Shown: positions 50,912 through 60,747, counted from the stretch's first letter. The stretch: DNA of 64,000 nt from Streptomyces sp. 135 (GCF_020026305.1 NZ_CP075691.1:3038001-3102000), one strand, 5' to 3'. Numbers and translations are program-made. Notes: generated from the sequence alone by a model not told the origin.

Positions 50912-52447
50912 TCACACCAACCCGCCGATCACCCGTATGCCCTCCGTGATCTGTGTCGGGCTGCCGGCCGCGTAGCCGAGGACCAGGCCCGGCGGGTGCG
51001 GGAGTTGGGTGTGCCACGACAGGGGGTGGACCTTGACGCCGTGGGCGAGGGCGGCGGTGGCGAGGTCGGCGTCGGAGCCCGGGTGTGTCTGCTCGCCGAG
51101 GGTGATCATCAGGTGCAGTCCGGCCGCCGCGCCGTGCACGACCGCTCCCGGCAGATGCGTGCGGATCGCCTCGATCATCGCGTCCCTGCGCCTGCGGTGG
51201 TGCCTGCGGATGAGCCGCAGATGGCGTTCCAGGTCGCCGGATTCCATGAGGTGGGCGAGGACGAGCTGCGGCAGGGCCGCGTTGCCGAGGTCGATCAGGC
51301 GCTTGGCGTCCACCAGCGCGGTCCGGTAGGCGGGCGGCGCGAGCAGCCAGCCCAGGCGCAGGGCGGGCGCGAGGAGCTTGGAGACGCTGCCCGCATAGCA
51401 GACGTGTTCGGGGAGCTGGGCGCGCAGGGCGGGGACGGCGGGGCGGTCGTAGCGGTGCTCGGCGTCGTAGTCGTCCTCGATGACGAGACCGCCCTCGCGC
51501 GCCCAGTCCGTCAGCTCGCGCCGCCGCTCGCCGCCGAGCACCACGCCGGTGGGGAACTGGTGGGCGGGCGTGAGGAGTACGGCGGGGGCTCCGGTGGCGC
51601 GCAGCGCGTCGACGCGGACGCCGTGGGCGTCGACCGGGACGGGCGGGGTGCGCAGGGGCCGCAGATGCTGGCGCACGCCGAGTGATCCCGGCTCCTCGAC
51701 CGCGACGTCCGTGATCCCCTCGGCACGCAGTACGTCGACGAGCAGCCGCAGGGCCTGGGCGGTGCCGTTGACGATCATCACGTCGTCCGGGTCGGCGACG
51801 ATCCCGCGGTTCCGGGAGAGCCAGCGCGCGACGGCGGTACGCAGGGCCGGGGTGCCGCGCGGATCCCCGTACCCGAAGTCGGAGGGGGTCAGCCCGGCGA
51901 GCACGGCGCGTTCGGCGCGCAGCCAGGCCGCGCGCGGGAAGGCGGCGAGGTCGGGGAGGCCCGGGGTCAGGTCGACGCGGGTGGGCACGGCGCGCAGGGC
52001 GTCGAAGACGCCGAGGTCGGGCGGGGCGGTGAAGAGGCCGGGGCGGCTCGCGGGAGCCTTTGTGCTGTGGCCCTGCCGGGAGGGGGACCGGGGTGGTGAC
52101 GGCACGGCGAGGACGACCGTGCCGCCCCGGCCCCTTCCGGCGACGTGCCCGTCCTCGGTGAGCCGCCGGTAGGCCTCGGTGACGACGCCGCGCGAGACGC
52201 CGAGCTCGGCGGCGAGGGTGCGGGTGGCGGGGAGCCTGGCGCCGGTGGTGAGGCGGCCGTCCGCGATGGCCTCCCTGATCCGCCGCGCCAGCCAGTCGCC
52301 GAGGCCGCCCCTCGGGGCCTCGCGGGGGTCGAGCTGGAGGAAGTCGGAAGAGGAAGAGGAGGAGGTGGTGGTGGTGCGAGCGTGCCCGATGTCCGCACCG
52401 CCCGTGGTTATGGACCGGTCGGAAGAAGATCCATTGGACCTGTTCAT
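50912..52447 (-). CDS. MocR/PdxR-type regulator (GntR HTH + aminotransferase domain)
   Basis: A 511-residue fusion typical of MocR. Residues 45-115 form the GntR winged helix (WLARRIREAIADGRLTTGARLPATRTLAAELGV). The rest is a fold-type-I aminotransferase domain with the PLP lysine in YAGSVSKLLAPALRLGW and NGTAQALRLL, DDYDAEHRYD motifs. The first 35 residues contain Thr4 and Ser6 runs and are probably unstructured. MocR proteins sense PLP and often an amino acid. It is divergent from a LysE exporter with only 28 bases between starts, so it very likely regulates that gene. Confidence 0.9.
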   Translation of the reverse strand: MNRSNGSSSDRSITTGGADIGHARTTTTSSSSSSDFLQLDPREAPRGGLGDWLARRIREAIADGRLTTGARLPATRTLAAELGVSRGVVTEAYRRLTEDGHVAGRGRGGTVVLAVPSPPRSPSRQGHSTKAPASRPGLFTAPPDLGVFDALRAVPTRVDLTPGLPDLAAFPRAAWLRAERAVLAGLTPSDFGYGDPRGTPALRTAVARWLSRNRGIVADPDDVMIVNGTAQALRLLVDVLRAEGITDVAVEEPGSLGVRQHLRPLRTPPVPVDAHGVRVDALRATGAPAVLLTPAHQFPTGVVLGGERRRELTDWAREGGLVIEDDYDAEHRYDRPAVPALRAQLPEHVCYAGSVSKLLAPALRLGWLLAPPAYRTALVDAKRLIDLGNAALPQLVLAHLMESGDLERHLRLIRRHHRRRRDAMIEAIRTHLPGAVVHGAAAGLHLMITLGEQTHPGSDADLATAALAHGVKVHPLSWHTQLPHPPGLVLGYAAGSPTQITEGIRVIGGLV

Positions 52448-52475
52448 GGAGCCATTGTGGCGGCAGGGTCAAGGC

Positions 52476-53075
52476 ATGGAATTTCTCCTCACCTCCCTCG
52501 TCGTCTGTGTGACGCCCGGCACGGGTGTCCTGTTCACGATCGCGGCGGGGCTCTCGCGCGGCACGCGGGCCGCGGTGATCGCGGCCGTCGGCTGCACGCT
52601 GGGCGTCGTCCCGCACATGGTGGCCGCGATCACCGGCCTCGCGGCCCTGCTGAACGCCAGCGCGGTCGCCTTCCAGACCCTCAAGTACCTGGGCGTGACC
52701 TACCTCTTGTACATGGCGTGGAGCACGCTGCGGGACAAGAGTGACCTGACCGCCGAACGGGAGAGCGAGCCGCGCTCGGCGGGCCGCACGATCCTGACGG
52801 GCGTACTGATCAACATCCTCAACCCGAAGCTGACGCTGTTCTTCTTCGCGTTCCTGCCGCAGTTCGTGAGCACCGACGAGCCGTACGCGTTCCTGCGCAT
52901 GACGGAGCTGAGCGCGTACTTCATGCTGATCACGTTCGCGGTCTTCGTGGCGTACGGCCGCTTCGCCGCGGCGATGCGCAGCCACGTGATCTCCCGCCCC
53001 CGGGTGGTGAGCTGGATGCGCCGCACCTTCGCGACGGCGTTCGCGGCGCTGGGGGCGCGGCTGGCGTTCCTCTGA
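52476..53075 (+). CDS. LysE/RhtB-family amino-acid exporter
   Basis: A 199-residue membrane protein from ATG 52476. Five to six helices are visible. The N-terminal FLLTSLVVCVTPGTGVLFTI has the family P-G motif, and INILNPKLTLFFFAFLPQFV is the conserved LysE loop. The open frame extends upstream, but that part is antisense to MocR. It should export an amino acid or derivative when MocR senses excess. Substrate unknown. Confidence 0.9.
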   Translation: MEFLLTSLVVCVTPGTGVLFTIAAGLSRGTRAAVIAAVGCTLGVVPHMVAAITGLAALLNASAVAFQTLKYLGVTYLLYMAWSTLRDKSDLTAERESEPRSAGRTILTGVLINILNPKLTLFFFAFLPQFVSTDEPYAFLRMTELSAYFMLITFAVFVAYGRFAAAMRSHVISRPRVVSWMRRTFATAFAALGARLAFL

Positions 53076-53092
53076 GACAGTCGGGGGCATGG

Positions 53093-53643
53093 ATGCCCAG
53101 CGCTTGGGACGTACTGGACGGCGTGACGCTCCCCCGCGGCTACCGTGTCGAGATCACCGCCGGGAAAATCATCATGGCCCCGCGAGACGAGTATCGGTGG
53201 AAGGTCGTCCTCCGGACCGCCCCCAGATCAAGCAGCAACTCACCTCCCAGGGTGACATCCTCTCCGACGTCATGATCGACTTCCCGTCCAGCCAGTACGG
53301 CTACGCGCCCGACCTGGCGGTCATCGCGCCGGGAGCGGAGCGCAACAGCCGTGGCCGCTTCGAGTGGCACAGCCTCGAGGCGGTGCTCGAAGTCGTCTCG
53401 AAGAGCAGCCGGGACAACGACTTCGACAAGAAGGTCCGCCTGTACGCGGAATGCGGCATCCCGGTGTACGTGGTGATCGACCCCGAGGCCGGGGTCTGTA
53501 CCGTCCACCGCCGCCCCACCCGGACAGGGGCGTACGAGGACGAGACGGAGGTCCCGTTCGGCGCGGACCTCGTCCTGCCGCTCGCCGGGCGGGAGATCAC
53601 TGTCAAGACGGAGGGTTTCCCGAAGGCCGGTGACCTCGACTGA
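53093..53643 (+). pseudogene. Uma2-family (DUF820) putative nuclease, frameshifted
   Basis: The N-terminus MPSAWDVLDGVTLPRGYRVE followed by ITAGKIIMAPRDEYRWKVVL is in one frame from ATG 53093. The rest (SDVMIDFPSSQYGYAPDLAV, then EVVSKSSRDNDFDKKVRLYA and VYVVIDPE to the stop at 53643) is in another. The switch is at the C run 53220-53224, where one extra C restores a single protein of about 183 residues, the normal Uma2 length. The PD-(D/E)XK-like residues (D...E-V-x-S-x-S...D-x-x-x-K) are intact. An unbroken frame from ATG 53089 exists, but its first 45 residues are out of frame. Sequencing error or true frameshift. Confidence 0.8.
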
Positions 53644-53692
53644 GGGGGGCGGGGTTGACCGCAGCCACATGGCCGCCCCTACTGTCAGGACC

Positions 53693-54493
53693 ATGAAATT
53701 CGCTTTCTCCACCCTCGGTGTGCCCGGTCTGCCCGTCCCCGACGTGCTGCGGCTCGCCACCGAGTACGGCTATCAGGGCGTCGAACTGCGCGCGCACCCC
53801 GAGGAGCCGGTGCACCCCGGGCTCGGGCTCGTCGAGCGGGCCGACGTGGCCGCCGAGTTCAAGGCGGCCGGCGTCGAGATCCTCACCGTCGCGGGGTACG
53901 CGCGCGTGGCGGCGCCCGGTGACGACGAACCCGTCCTCGACGAGCTGAACTCCCTCGTCGCGCTCGCCCGTGACCTCGGCGCCCCCTTCGTCCGCGTCTT
54001 CCCCGGCGGCGGCACCGACCAGGGCGAGGCGGAGGCCGACGCGACGGCCGCGAGGCGGCTCGGCACCGCCGCGCGGTACGCCGCCGACGCCGGCGTACGC
54101 ATCCTCGTCGAGACCCACGACTCGCACCGCACCGGCGCCGACGCCACCCGCGTCCTCGGCACGGTCGGGCACCGCCAGGTCGGCGCCCTGTGGGACGTGA
54201 TGCACACCTGGCTCGGCGGCGAGTCCCCCGCCGACACCTTCGCCGCGCTCTCCCCCTACCTCGGCTACGTCCAGGTGAAGGACATCGCCTCGGCGGACGA
54301 CACGACGCCGCTCGCACTCGGTGCCGGGGTCCTGCCGCTCGCCGAGTGCGTGGACGTGCTCAGCGCGGAGGGCTGGGACGGCTGGCTGTGCTGGGAGTAC
54401 GAGAAGCGGTGGTACGAGCAGGCGCCGCCGCTGGCTCAACTCCTCGGCCCGGGCCGTGACTTCCTGTCACGCCTCGTGTCCCGCTCCGGCTGA
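53693..54493 (+). CDS. Sugar phosphate isomerase/epimerase (TIM barrel)
   Basis: A 266-residue protein from ATG 53693 with AGGA close upstream. It shows the AP-endonuclease-2 barrel: MKFAFSTLGVPGLPVPDVLR, GYQGVELRAHPEE, RILVETHDSHRTG (Glu, His), GALWDVMHTWLGG (Asp, His), YVQVKDIA (His position replaced by Lys) and a final CWEYEKRW. Such proteins isomerise sugars or cyclitols. It stands alone here, unlike the similar protein at 46454. Function not predictable beyond the fold. Confidence 0.82.
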   Translation: MKFAFSTLGVPGLPVPDVLRLATEYGYQGVELRAHPEEPVHPGLGLVERADVAAEFKAAGVEILTVAGYARVAAPGDDEPVLDELNSLVALARDLGAPFVRVFPGGGTDQGEAEADATAARRLGTAARYAADAGVRILVETHDSHRTGADATRVLGTVGHRQVGALWDVMHTWLGGESPADTFAALSPYLGYVQVKDIASADDTTPLALGAGVLPLAECVDVLSAEGWDGWLCWEYEKRWYEQAPPLAQLLGPGRDFLSRLVSRSG

Positions 54494-55367
54494 CACCGCC
54501 CCCCTTCGAGAACGAAGCCTTCGAGAACGAGGTCAGCGCGACGCCGCCCACCAGCAGGGCGGCCGCGCACCACCTCAGGGCGCTCACCGACTCGCCGAGC
54601 ACCAGGGCCGCGCCGGACATCCCGAAGACCGGGACGAGCAGGGAGTACGGGGCGACGGTGGACGCCGGGTGGCGGCGCAGCAGGTAGCCCCAGGCGCCGA
54701 AGCCGAAGACGGTGGTGATCCAGGCGACGTAGACGATGATGCCCGCGCCCTGCCAGTCGAGGGAGCGCAGCGCCTCCAGGTCCCTCGACGGCCCCTCCCA
54801 GAGCAACGAGAGCCCGAGCAGCGGCAGTACGGGAACGGTGCTCACCCACACCATGAAGTTCAGGGCGTCGGGCGGGGACGCCTTGCGGGTCAGGACGTTG
54901 GAGACGCCCCAGCAGGCCGCGGCGCCGATCAGCAGCGCGAACGCGGTGAGCGGCCCCGTCTCCCCCTCATCGACGGCTGCGACCGCGATGCCCGCGAGGG
55001 CGATCACCATGCCCGTCACGCGGACCCGTCCCGGCCGTTCGCCGAGCGCCACGAAGGCGAAGAGGGCGGTGAAGACTGCCTGGCTCTGGAGCACCAGGGA
55101 CGACAGGCCCGCGGGCGTCCCCGCGTCCATGCCGATGAAGAGCAGCCCGAACTTGGCCACGCCGAGGACCAGGCCGACCCCGACCAGCCACTTCCACGCC
55201 ACCTTCGGCCGCCCCACGAAGAAGACCGCGGGCAGCGCCGCCACCAGGAAGCGCAGGGCGGAGAAGAGCAGCGGCGGGAAGTGGTCGAGCCCCACTTCGA
55301 TCACGACGAAGTTGACGCCCCAGACGGCGGCGACGAGGACGGCCAGACAGACATGTGCGGGTCGCAT
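54360..55367 (-). CDS. EamA/DMT-family exporter
   Basis: About 335 residues from ATG 55367; an upstream GTG (55388) is possible. Ten hydrophobic helices in two EamA repeats are clear, from MRPAHVCLAVLVAAVWGVNF to the last helix ending ALTSFSKA. Beyond that the frame runs on for about 55 Pro/Ser/Arg/Ala-rich residues and ends 134 bases inside the convergent isomerase gene, on its antisense strand. That tail is probably not genuine: one base fewer in the G run near 54500-54506 would give a stop within about 15 codons. Divergent from a LysR gene, which likely controls it. Substrate unknown. Confidence 0.8.
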   Translation of the reverse strand: MRPAHVCLAVLVAAVWGVNFVVIEVGLDHFPPLLFSALRFLVAALPAVFFVGRPKVAWKWLVGVGLVLGVAKFGLLFIGMDAGTPAGLSSLVLQSQAVFTALFAFVALGERPGRVRVTGMVIALAGIAVAAVDEGETGPLTAFALLIGAAACWGVSNVLTRKASPPDALNFMVWVSTVPVLPLLGLSLLWEGPSRDLEALRSLDWQGAGIIVYVAWITTVFGFGAWGYLLRRHPASTVAPYSLLVPVFGMSGAALVLGESVSALRWCAAALLVGGVALTSFSKASFSKGGGVSRSGTRGVTGSHGPGRGVEPAAAPARTTASRTPSTASRPSPPR

Positions 55368-55459
55368 GCGTCGAGGATCACCCGGCACGACCGTGTAGGA
55401 CCAGCACGGATCTCTGCATGATTGGATGAAGCGGCACTGAACGATCCCGGAGGCCCCCC

Positions 55460-56356
55460 GTGCTTGATCTCGCCCGGCTCCGCGCCCTGCACGCCGTCTC
55501 CGTGCACGGCACCGTGGGCGCCGCCGCCACCGCGCTCGGCTACACCCCGTCCGCCGTCTCGCAGCAGATAGCGAAGCTGGAGAGGGAGACGCGCACCATC
55601 CTTCTGGAGCGCCGCGGCAGGGGCGTCGCGCTCACCGAGGAGGCGCTCCACCTCGCGGAGACGGCCCGGCAGTTGATGGCCATCATGGAGCGCGCCGAGA
55701 CCGAGCTCGAGGAGCGGCGCGGGGTGCCGGCGGGGCGCCTGACCATCGCGGCGTTCGCCTCGGCGGCGCGCGGGCTGCTGCCGGGGGCGCTCGCGGACCT
55801 CGCCCGGCGCCATCCGGCGCTCGACGCCCGTATGTCGGAGATCGACCCGCACCTCTCGATCGGCCTGGTCGCCAAGGGTGCGGTCGACGTGGCCGTCGTC
55901 CACGACTGGGACATCGCGCCCCTGCCGACTCCGCCCGGCGTCGAACAGGCGGTCATCGGCGACGACTTCTGCGACCTCGTCGTCCCGGAGGGGCACCGGC
56001 TGGCGGGGCGTACGTCGGTGCGGCGCGAGGAGTTGAAGGACGAACGCTGGATCACCCAGCCGCCGGGGCTCGTCTGCCACGAGTGGCTGGTGCGGACCCT
56101 GCGGGAGGCCGGCTGCGAGCCCGACATCGCCCACCAGGCGGAGGAGAACCCGACGCTGGTCGCGCTCGTCGCGGCGGGGCTCGGCATCGCGCTCGTGCCG
56201 CGGCTGGGGCGCGGCCCGATCCCGGACGGCGCGGTCAGCGTCCGCCTCGATCCGGTCCCGGTGCGGCGGCTGTACGCGCTGTGGCGCGCGGGGGCCGCGC
56301 GGCGGCCCGCCATCACCGAGACGGTACGGGTGCTGCGGGCCCACTGGACGGTGTGA
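55460..56356 (+). CDS. LysR-family transcriptional regulator
   Basis: A 298-residue protein from GTG 55460 with GGAGG upstream. LDLARLRALHAVSVHGTVGA followed by AATALGYTPSAVSQQIAKLE is the LysR winged helix, followed by the periplasmic-binding-protein-like effector domain (LTIAAFASAARGLLPGAL, VIGDDFCDLVVPEGH). It faces the EamA exporter gene across about 90 bases, the usual LysR-target arrangement. Confidence 0.93.
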   Translation: MLDLARLRALHAVSVHGTVGAAATALGYTPSAVSQQIAKLERETRTILLERRGRGVALTEEALHLAETARQLMAIMERAETELEERRGVPAGRLTIAAFASAARGLLPGALADLARRHPALDARMSEIDPHLSIGLVAKGAVDVAVVHDWDIAPLPTPPGVEQAVIGDDFCDLVVPEGHRLAGRTSVRREELKDERWITQPPGLVCHEWLVRTLREAGCEPDIAHQAEENPTLVALVAAGLGIALVPRLGRGPIPDGAVSVRLDPVPVRRLYALWRAGAARRPAITETVRVLRAHWTV

Positions 56357-56414
56357 CGGCGCCCGGCGGCTTCGGCGGGGCCGTCCTTGACCGGCGGAAA
56401 TCTTCGGGATATCC

Positions 56415-58321
56415 GTGAACCCTGAAAGTTTCCTCCGGCCCGCAGGAGCGCCCGTGCCCCAGCCCGACGACGGTCCCCACGACGGCCCCGGCAACATCCC
56501 CGACGACGACCGGCTCCGCGGTCTCATCGCCAAGATGTCCCTGGAGGAGAAGGTCGGCCAGCTCTTCGTGATGCACGTGTACGGGCACACGGCCACCGAC
56601 CCCGACCAGAGCGACGTCGATACCAACCTCAGGGAACTCGGCGTCCGCGACGCCGCCGAACTCATCGCCCGCTACCGCCTCGGCGGCGTCATCTACTTCG
56701 GCTGGGCCCACAACACCCGCTCCCCGCACCAGATCGCCGCCCTCTCCCGCGGCATCCAGGAAGCCGCGGCGAAGGCCCTGCCCTCCGCCGTCCCCGTACT
56801 GATCTCCGTGGACCAGGAGCACGGCGCCGTGGCCCGCGTCGGCGCCCCCGCGACGCTGCTGCCGGGCGCGATGGCCCTCGGCGCCTCCGGTTCGCACGAG
56901 CTCGCCCGCGAGGCGGCCCGGATCGCGGGCACCGAGCTGCGCGCCCTCGGCATCCGCCAGGACCACGCCCCGGACGCCGACGTGAACGTCGACCCCGCCA
57001 ACCCCGTCATCGGCGTACGCTCCTTCGGCGCCGACCCGGAAGCCGTCGCCGGTTTCGTGACCGCGCAGATCGAGGGCTACCGGAGCGCGGGCATCGCGAC
57101 CGCGGCCAAGCACTTCCCCGGGCACGGCGACACCACCGACGACAGCCACACCGAGCTGCCGTACATCCACCACACCCGCGAGGAGTGGGACCGCTTCGAC
57201 GCCCCGCCCTTCCGGGCGGCGGTCGCCGCGGGCGTGGACTCCGTGATGACCGCGCACATCGTGGTGCCCGCGCTGGACCCGTCGGGCGATCCGGCGACGC
57301 TCTCGTACCCCATCGTGACGGGCATCCTGCGTGAGGAACTCGGCTACGACGGCGTGGTCGCCACCGACTCGCTGGCGATGCGCGGGGTCCGCACGAAGTA
57401 CGGCGACGATCGCGTGGCCGTGCTCGCGCTGAAGGCGGGCGTGGACCAGCTGCTCAACCCGCCGCGGCCGCAGGTCGCGTGGGAGGCGGTGCTCCAAGCC
57501 GTCAGGGACGGCGAGCTGACCGAGGAGCGCGTCGAGGAATCGGTCCTGCGCGTCCTGCGCATGAAGGCGCGGGTCGGACTGCTGCCCGAGGACGGCACCG
57601 CGCCCGAGGAGATCACGGCGGCCGCGATGGACGCCACGGTGGACGCCGTGGTGGGCGCCCCCGCCCATCTCGCCGCCGCCGACCGCATCGCGGAGGCCAC
57701 GACCACGCTGCTGGAGAACGACGGGGGCCTGCTGCCCCTCTCGCCCCGTACGCACCGCGACGTCCTGGTGGTCGGCGCCGACCCCCGTTCGCCGTCCGGC
57801 ACGACCGGCCCGCCGACCACGGTCCTCGCGGACGCCCTGACCGGCCTCGGCTTCACGGCCACGGCCCTGTCCACGGGCACCGCCCCGGACGCCGCGGCGG
57901 TGGAGAAGGCCGTGGCGGCGGCCCGGGGCAAGCACGCGGTCCTCGTCGCCACGTACAACGTCGCGACGCACGCCGCCACGGCGCGGGACAACACCCAGGC
58001 CGCGAACGCCGCCCTGGACGGGAGCCCCGCCACCGCGCAGGACCCGGCGGCGGCCGCGGACGGCCAGATCGCCCTGGTGGCCGCGCTCAAGGCCACCGGC
58101 GTGCCCGTGATCACCCTCGCCGTCCGCAACCCCTATGACGTGGCCCGGCTGCCCGCCGTCGACGCCGCGCTCGCCGCGTACTGCTGGACGGACGTCGAAC
58201 TGCGCGCCGCCGCCCGGGTCATCGCGGGCCGCGCCGCCCCGCGCGGCTGCCCGTGCCGGTGCGGCGGGCGGACGACCCGGCACAGGTGCTGTACCCGATC
58301 GGCCACGGGCTGACGTACTGA
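56415..58321 (+). pseudogene. Glycoside hydrolase family 3 (NagZ-like), frameshift near the C-terminus
   Basis: From GTG 56415 the frame runs about 630 residues. The GH3 barrel has KHFPGHGDTTDDSH (from K232), the His-containing loop found in bacterial beta-N-acetylglucosaminidases, and nucleophile D318 in VATDSLAMRGV. A C-terminal alpha/beta sandwich domain follows. At about 58250 the frame breaks: one extra C after GGC restores LPVPVRRADDPAQVLYPIGH, GLTY and a TGA at 58319-58321, the normal family ending. As written, translation ends at 58313 with a short out-of-frame Cys/Arg-rich tail. Catalytic residues are intact, so function may survive even if the shift is real. No signal peptide, so probably cytoplasmic recycling of glucosaminides. 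Confidence 0.82.
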
Positions 58322-58486
58322 GGCGTACGCCGCGCCACCGGCGCACCACCGCCCGCTGCCCCAAAGCGCCCCGTGCGGCTGGCGCGGCCCCCGCGCCGGG
58401 CCACGCTGGGGACACGCCGCGCCGGGGCAGACCGCGCCGGGGCACACGTCGGGGGACGGGTGAGGGCACATGTCGGGGGACGAGCC

Positions 58487-59149
58487 ATGCCTGCCCGCGG
58501 CACGGCACGGCGGCGGCCGCGTGTGGCCGTGCGGGTGCTCGCCGCGCCGCTGCTCGCCGTCGCGGTGGCGCTGGCCGGGGTGACGGGGTGCCAGAAGTCG
58601 GACGGTCCGGCGTCGGGCCGCGCCGACGACCAGACGCCCGCAGCCTCGCGCCCGACCGGTTCCGGCGGCGCGGTGTTCCTCGCGGTCGGCGAGTGCAGTT
58701 CGCGGGGGCGCGAGACGTTCACGGAGGTGCCGTGCACCAGTGAGCGGGCGGCGGCGCGGGTCGTCGCCCGGCACGACGTGCGGGCCGGGCAGCGCCCCTC
58801 CTGCCCGGCCCGCACGGACTTCGTCCTGCACATCAGCGAGAGCAGGCCCGCCGTCGACGAGGACGGCGACGGCAGCGTCCCGCGCGGCCACGCCTGCATG
58901 CGGAACCTTGAACCCCCGCACCCCGGCGACCCCGGAGAGGGCGGCGGGCCGCGGACCGTCGTCGGGGACTGCGTGTACGGCGCGGGGCGCGGCGAGGTGC
59001 GGGAGACCGCCTGCGACGGCTCCGGGAAGCGGCGGCCGGAGTATCGCGTGACGGCGGCGGTGCGGAGCAGGGCGGCGTGCGGGACCTCGACCGCCCTGTA
59101 CGTGACGCTGGGCGGGACGCGTCCCGTGGGGTGCGCCGTGCGGGTGTAG
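58487..59149 (+). CDS. Putative lipoprotein with a cysteine-rich outer domain
   Basis: A 220-residue protein from ATG 58487 with GGGGGAC upstream; the open frame extends upstream but is less protein-like. Residues 5-35 form a lipoprotein signal with an Arg-rich n-region and lipobox GVTGC (Cys35). The mature part carries about eight further cysteines, spaced in a way that suggests disulphides (ECSSRG, PCTSER, SCPART, HACMRN, GDCVYG, ACDG, AACG, GCAV). It resembles Streptomyces outer-surface proteins whose first domain begins FLAVGEC. Function unknown. It directly follows the GH3 gene and is convergent with the S37 peptidase gene. Confidence 0.7.
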   Translation: MPARGTARRRPRVAVRVLAAPLLAVAVALAGVTGCQKSDGPASGRADDQTPAASRPTGSGGAVFLAVGECSSRGRETFTEVPCTSERAAARVVARHDVRAGQRPSCPARTDFVLHISESRPAVDEDGDGSVPRGHACMRNLEPPHPGDPGEGGGPRTVVGDCVYGAGRGEVRETACDGSGKRRPEYRVTAAVRSRAACGTSTALYVTLGGTRPVGCAVRV

Positions 59150-59190
59150 CGCACCGCTCCAGTGCGCCACACCCGAGGGCGCCGGCGGCC

Positions 59191-60630
59191 CTATGGCCGC
59201 AGCGTCTGCTCCTTCTTCACGTCCCGCCGGTCGAGCTTCGCGTCGTACGGGGCCAGCGGCTTGCCCGAGGCCGACGCGACCCCGGCCCACGCCTGGATGC
59301 GCTGCGTGGCCTTCGCCTTCTCGTTCGGGACGAGCTGCGAGACGGTCGCCCCGTGGTTCGCGCCGGGCGCGGTGAAGACGTGGCTGTCGTGCTCGGCGCC
59401 CCGCGCGGGACGGAACTTCTCGGCGCCGTACGGGTCGTACTCTCCGTAGACGTACATCATCCGGTGGGCGTGGTGCCGCACCCACGTGTCGATGTCCCGC
59501 ATCGCGTGCGGCCTGAAGCGCATCGGGATCTCGCGCGGCACGAAGTTGCGGGGCGGCTGGTAGCCGTAGCGGCTCAGGTCGCCGAGCCAGGGCTGGCGGA
59601 TGGTGGGCGCGCCGAGTTCGGTGCCCGCCTGGTAGTAGTACGGCGTGTAGGGAGTGAGGCCCTTGTCGGTGTAGGAGGACCAGCCGCCCACCGAGTCGAC
59701 GTAGTCGAAGAGCGCCTGGTCGGTCATGGTGGCCGCGTCGGGGATGGTGCCGCAGGCGGTGGCCGCGGGCTGGTACTGCCAGAAGCCCCAGACCAGGTCC
59801 ATGACAACAGCCTCGAACGCCTTGTCCAGCGTGCCGACGGTCTTGAAGGTGTGGCCCTCGGCCTCCGCGTAGGCGGCGAGCTTGCGCGACAGCGGCTCCC
59901 TGCGGACCATCGCCTCGCGCTGCACGGCCTGGATCCGCTCGCGGCACTCCTTGGTGCCGACGTGCGCGAGGAACTCGTCGTAGGCGGAGTCCTCCTTGTC
60001 GACGACGTCGTTCGGCGCTACGTAGGCGACGATGCCGGCCATGTCGCGCGGGTAGAAGCGCTCGTAGTACGTGGCGGTCATGCCGCCCTTGGAGATGCCG
60101 GTGGCCAGCCACTTCTTGCCGTAAATGGGCTTGAGCGCCCGGTAGATGCGGTGCTGGTCGGTGGCCGCCTGCCAGATGTCGAGCTTCGACCAGTCGGCGG
60201 GCTCGGGGCGCGAGGGCGTGAAGAAGCGGTACTCCATGGAGATCTGGTTGCCGTCGACGATCTGCGTCGGCTCACGGCGGCTGGGGTTCGTGGAGACGCT
60301 GTAGCCGCTGGTGTAGTAGACGGTCGGGCGGCTGGTGTCCTTGTGCAGGACCGTCAGGCGCTGCTTGAACGTGCCCTTGGACGGGCGGCGGTGGTCCACC
60401 GGCTGGGTGTAGTTCAGGACGAAGAAGCGGTAGCCGGGATAGGGCTTCTCCTCGATCAGGCTCATGCCGGGTATGGCGAGCAGCCTGTCCTTGATGTCCG
60501 TGGTCTCGGTGGTGACCGGTTCCGCGGCCGGTTCCGCGGCCGTGGCCGCCCCGGTCGTCGTCGCTCCGGCCGCGCCCACCGTGCCTATCAGCACCACGAG
60601 CGACAACACCCATCTGAGCACCTTGCGCAT
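59191..60630 (-). CDS. Secreted S37-family (PS-10) tripeptidyl aminopeptidase
   Basis: A 479-residue protein from ATG 60630. A Sec signal peptide (RKVLRWVLSLVVLIGTVGAAG) is followed by the peptidase S37 domain: FFVLNYTQPVDHRRPSKGTF near the start, nucleophile Ser180 in ATGISKGGMT, and the late GEYDPYGAEKF (Asp) and PGANHGA (His). Streptomyces enzymes of this family remove tri- or tetrapeptides from the N-terminus of secreted proteins, including transglutaminase. No partner gene is adjacent. Confidence 0.92.
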   Translation of the reverse strand: MRKVLRWVLSLVVLIGTVGAAGATTTGAATAAEPAAEPVTTETTDIKDRLLAIPGMSLIEEKPYPGYRFFVLNYTQPVDHRRPSKGTFKQRLTVLHKDTSRPTVYYTSGYSVSTNPSRREPTQIVDGNQISMEYRFFTPSRPEPADWSKLDIWQAATDQHRIYRALKPIYGKKWLATGISKGGMTATYYERFYPRDMAGIVAYVAPNDVVDKEDSAYDEFLAHVGTKECRERIQAVQREAMVRREPLSRKLAAYAEAEGHTFKTVGTLDKAFEAVVMDLVWGFWQYQPAATACGTIPDAATMTDQALFDYVDSVGGWSSYTDKGLTPYTPYYYQAGTELGAPTIRQPWLGDLSRYGYQPPRNFVPREIPMRFRPHAMRDIDTWVRHHAHRMMYVYGEYDPYGAEKFRPARGAEHDSHVFTAPGANHGATVSQLVPNEKAKATQRIQAWAGVASASGKPLAPYDAKLDRRDVKKEQTLRP

Positions 60631-60747
60631 GCACCCTCCCCTGTCGACACTGCGATGCCCCGGAACCTAACGGAGCAACTGGGCCCACACCAGGGGGAGT
60701 TATGGGACGACAGCGGATGACGGGGAGTTATCCGACGACAGCGGACG

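Noticed and set aside
52179..52475. Upstream extension of the LysE frame
   Set aside because: It lies antisense to the MocR DNA-binding domain and lacks protein character; ATG 52476 begins exactly at the first helix.
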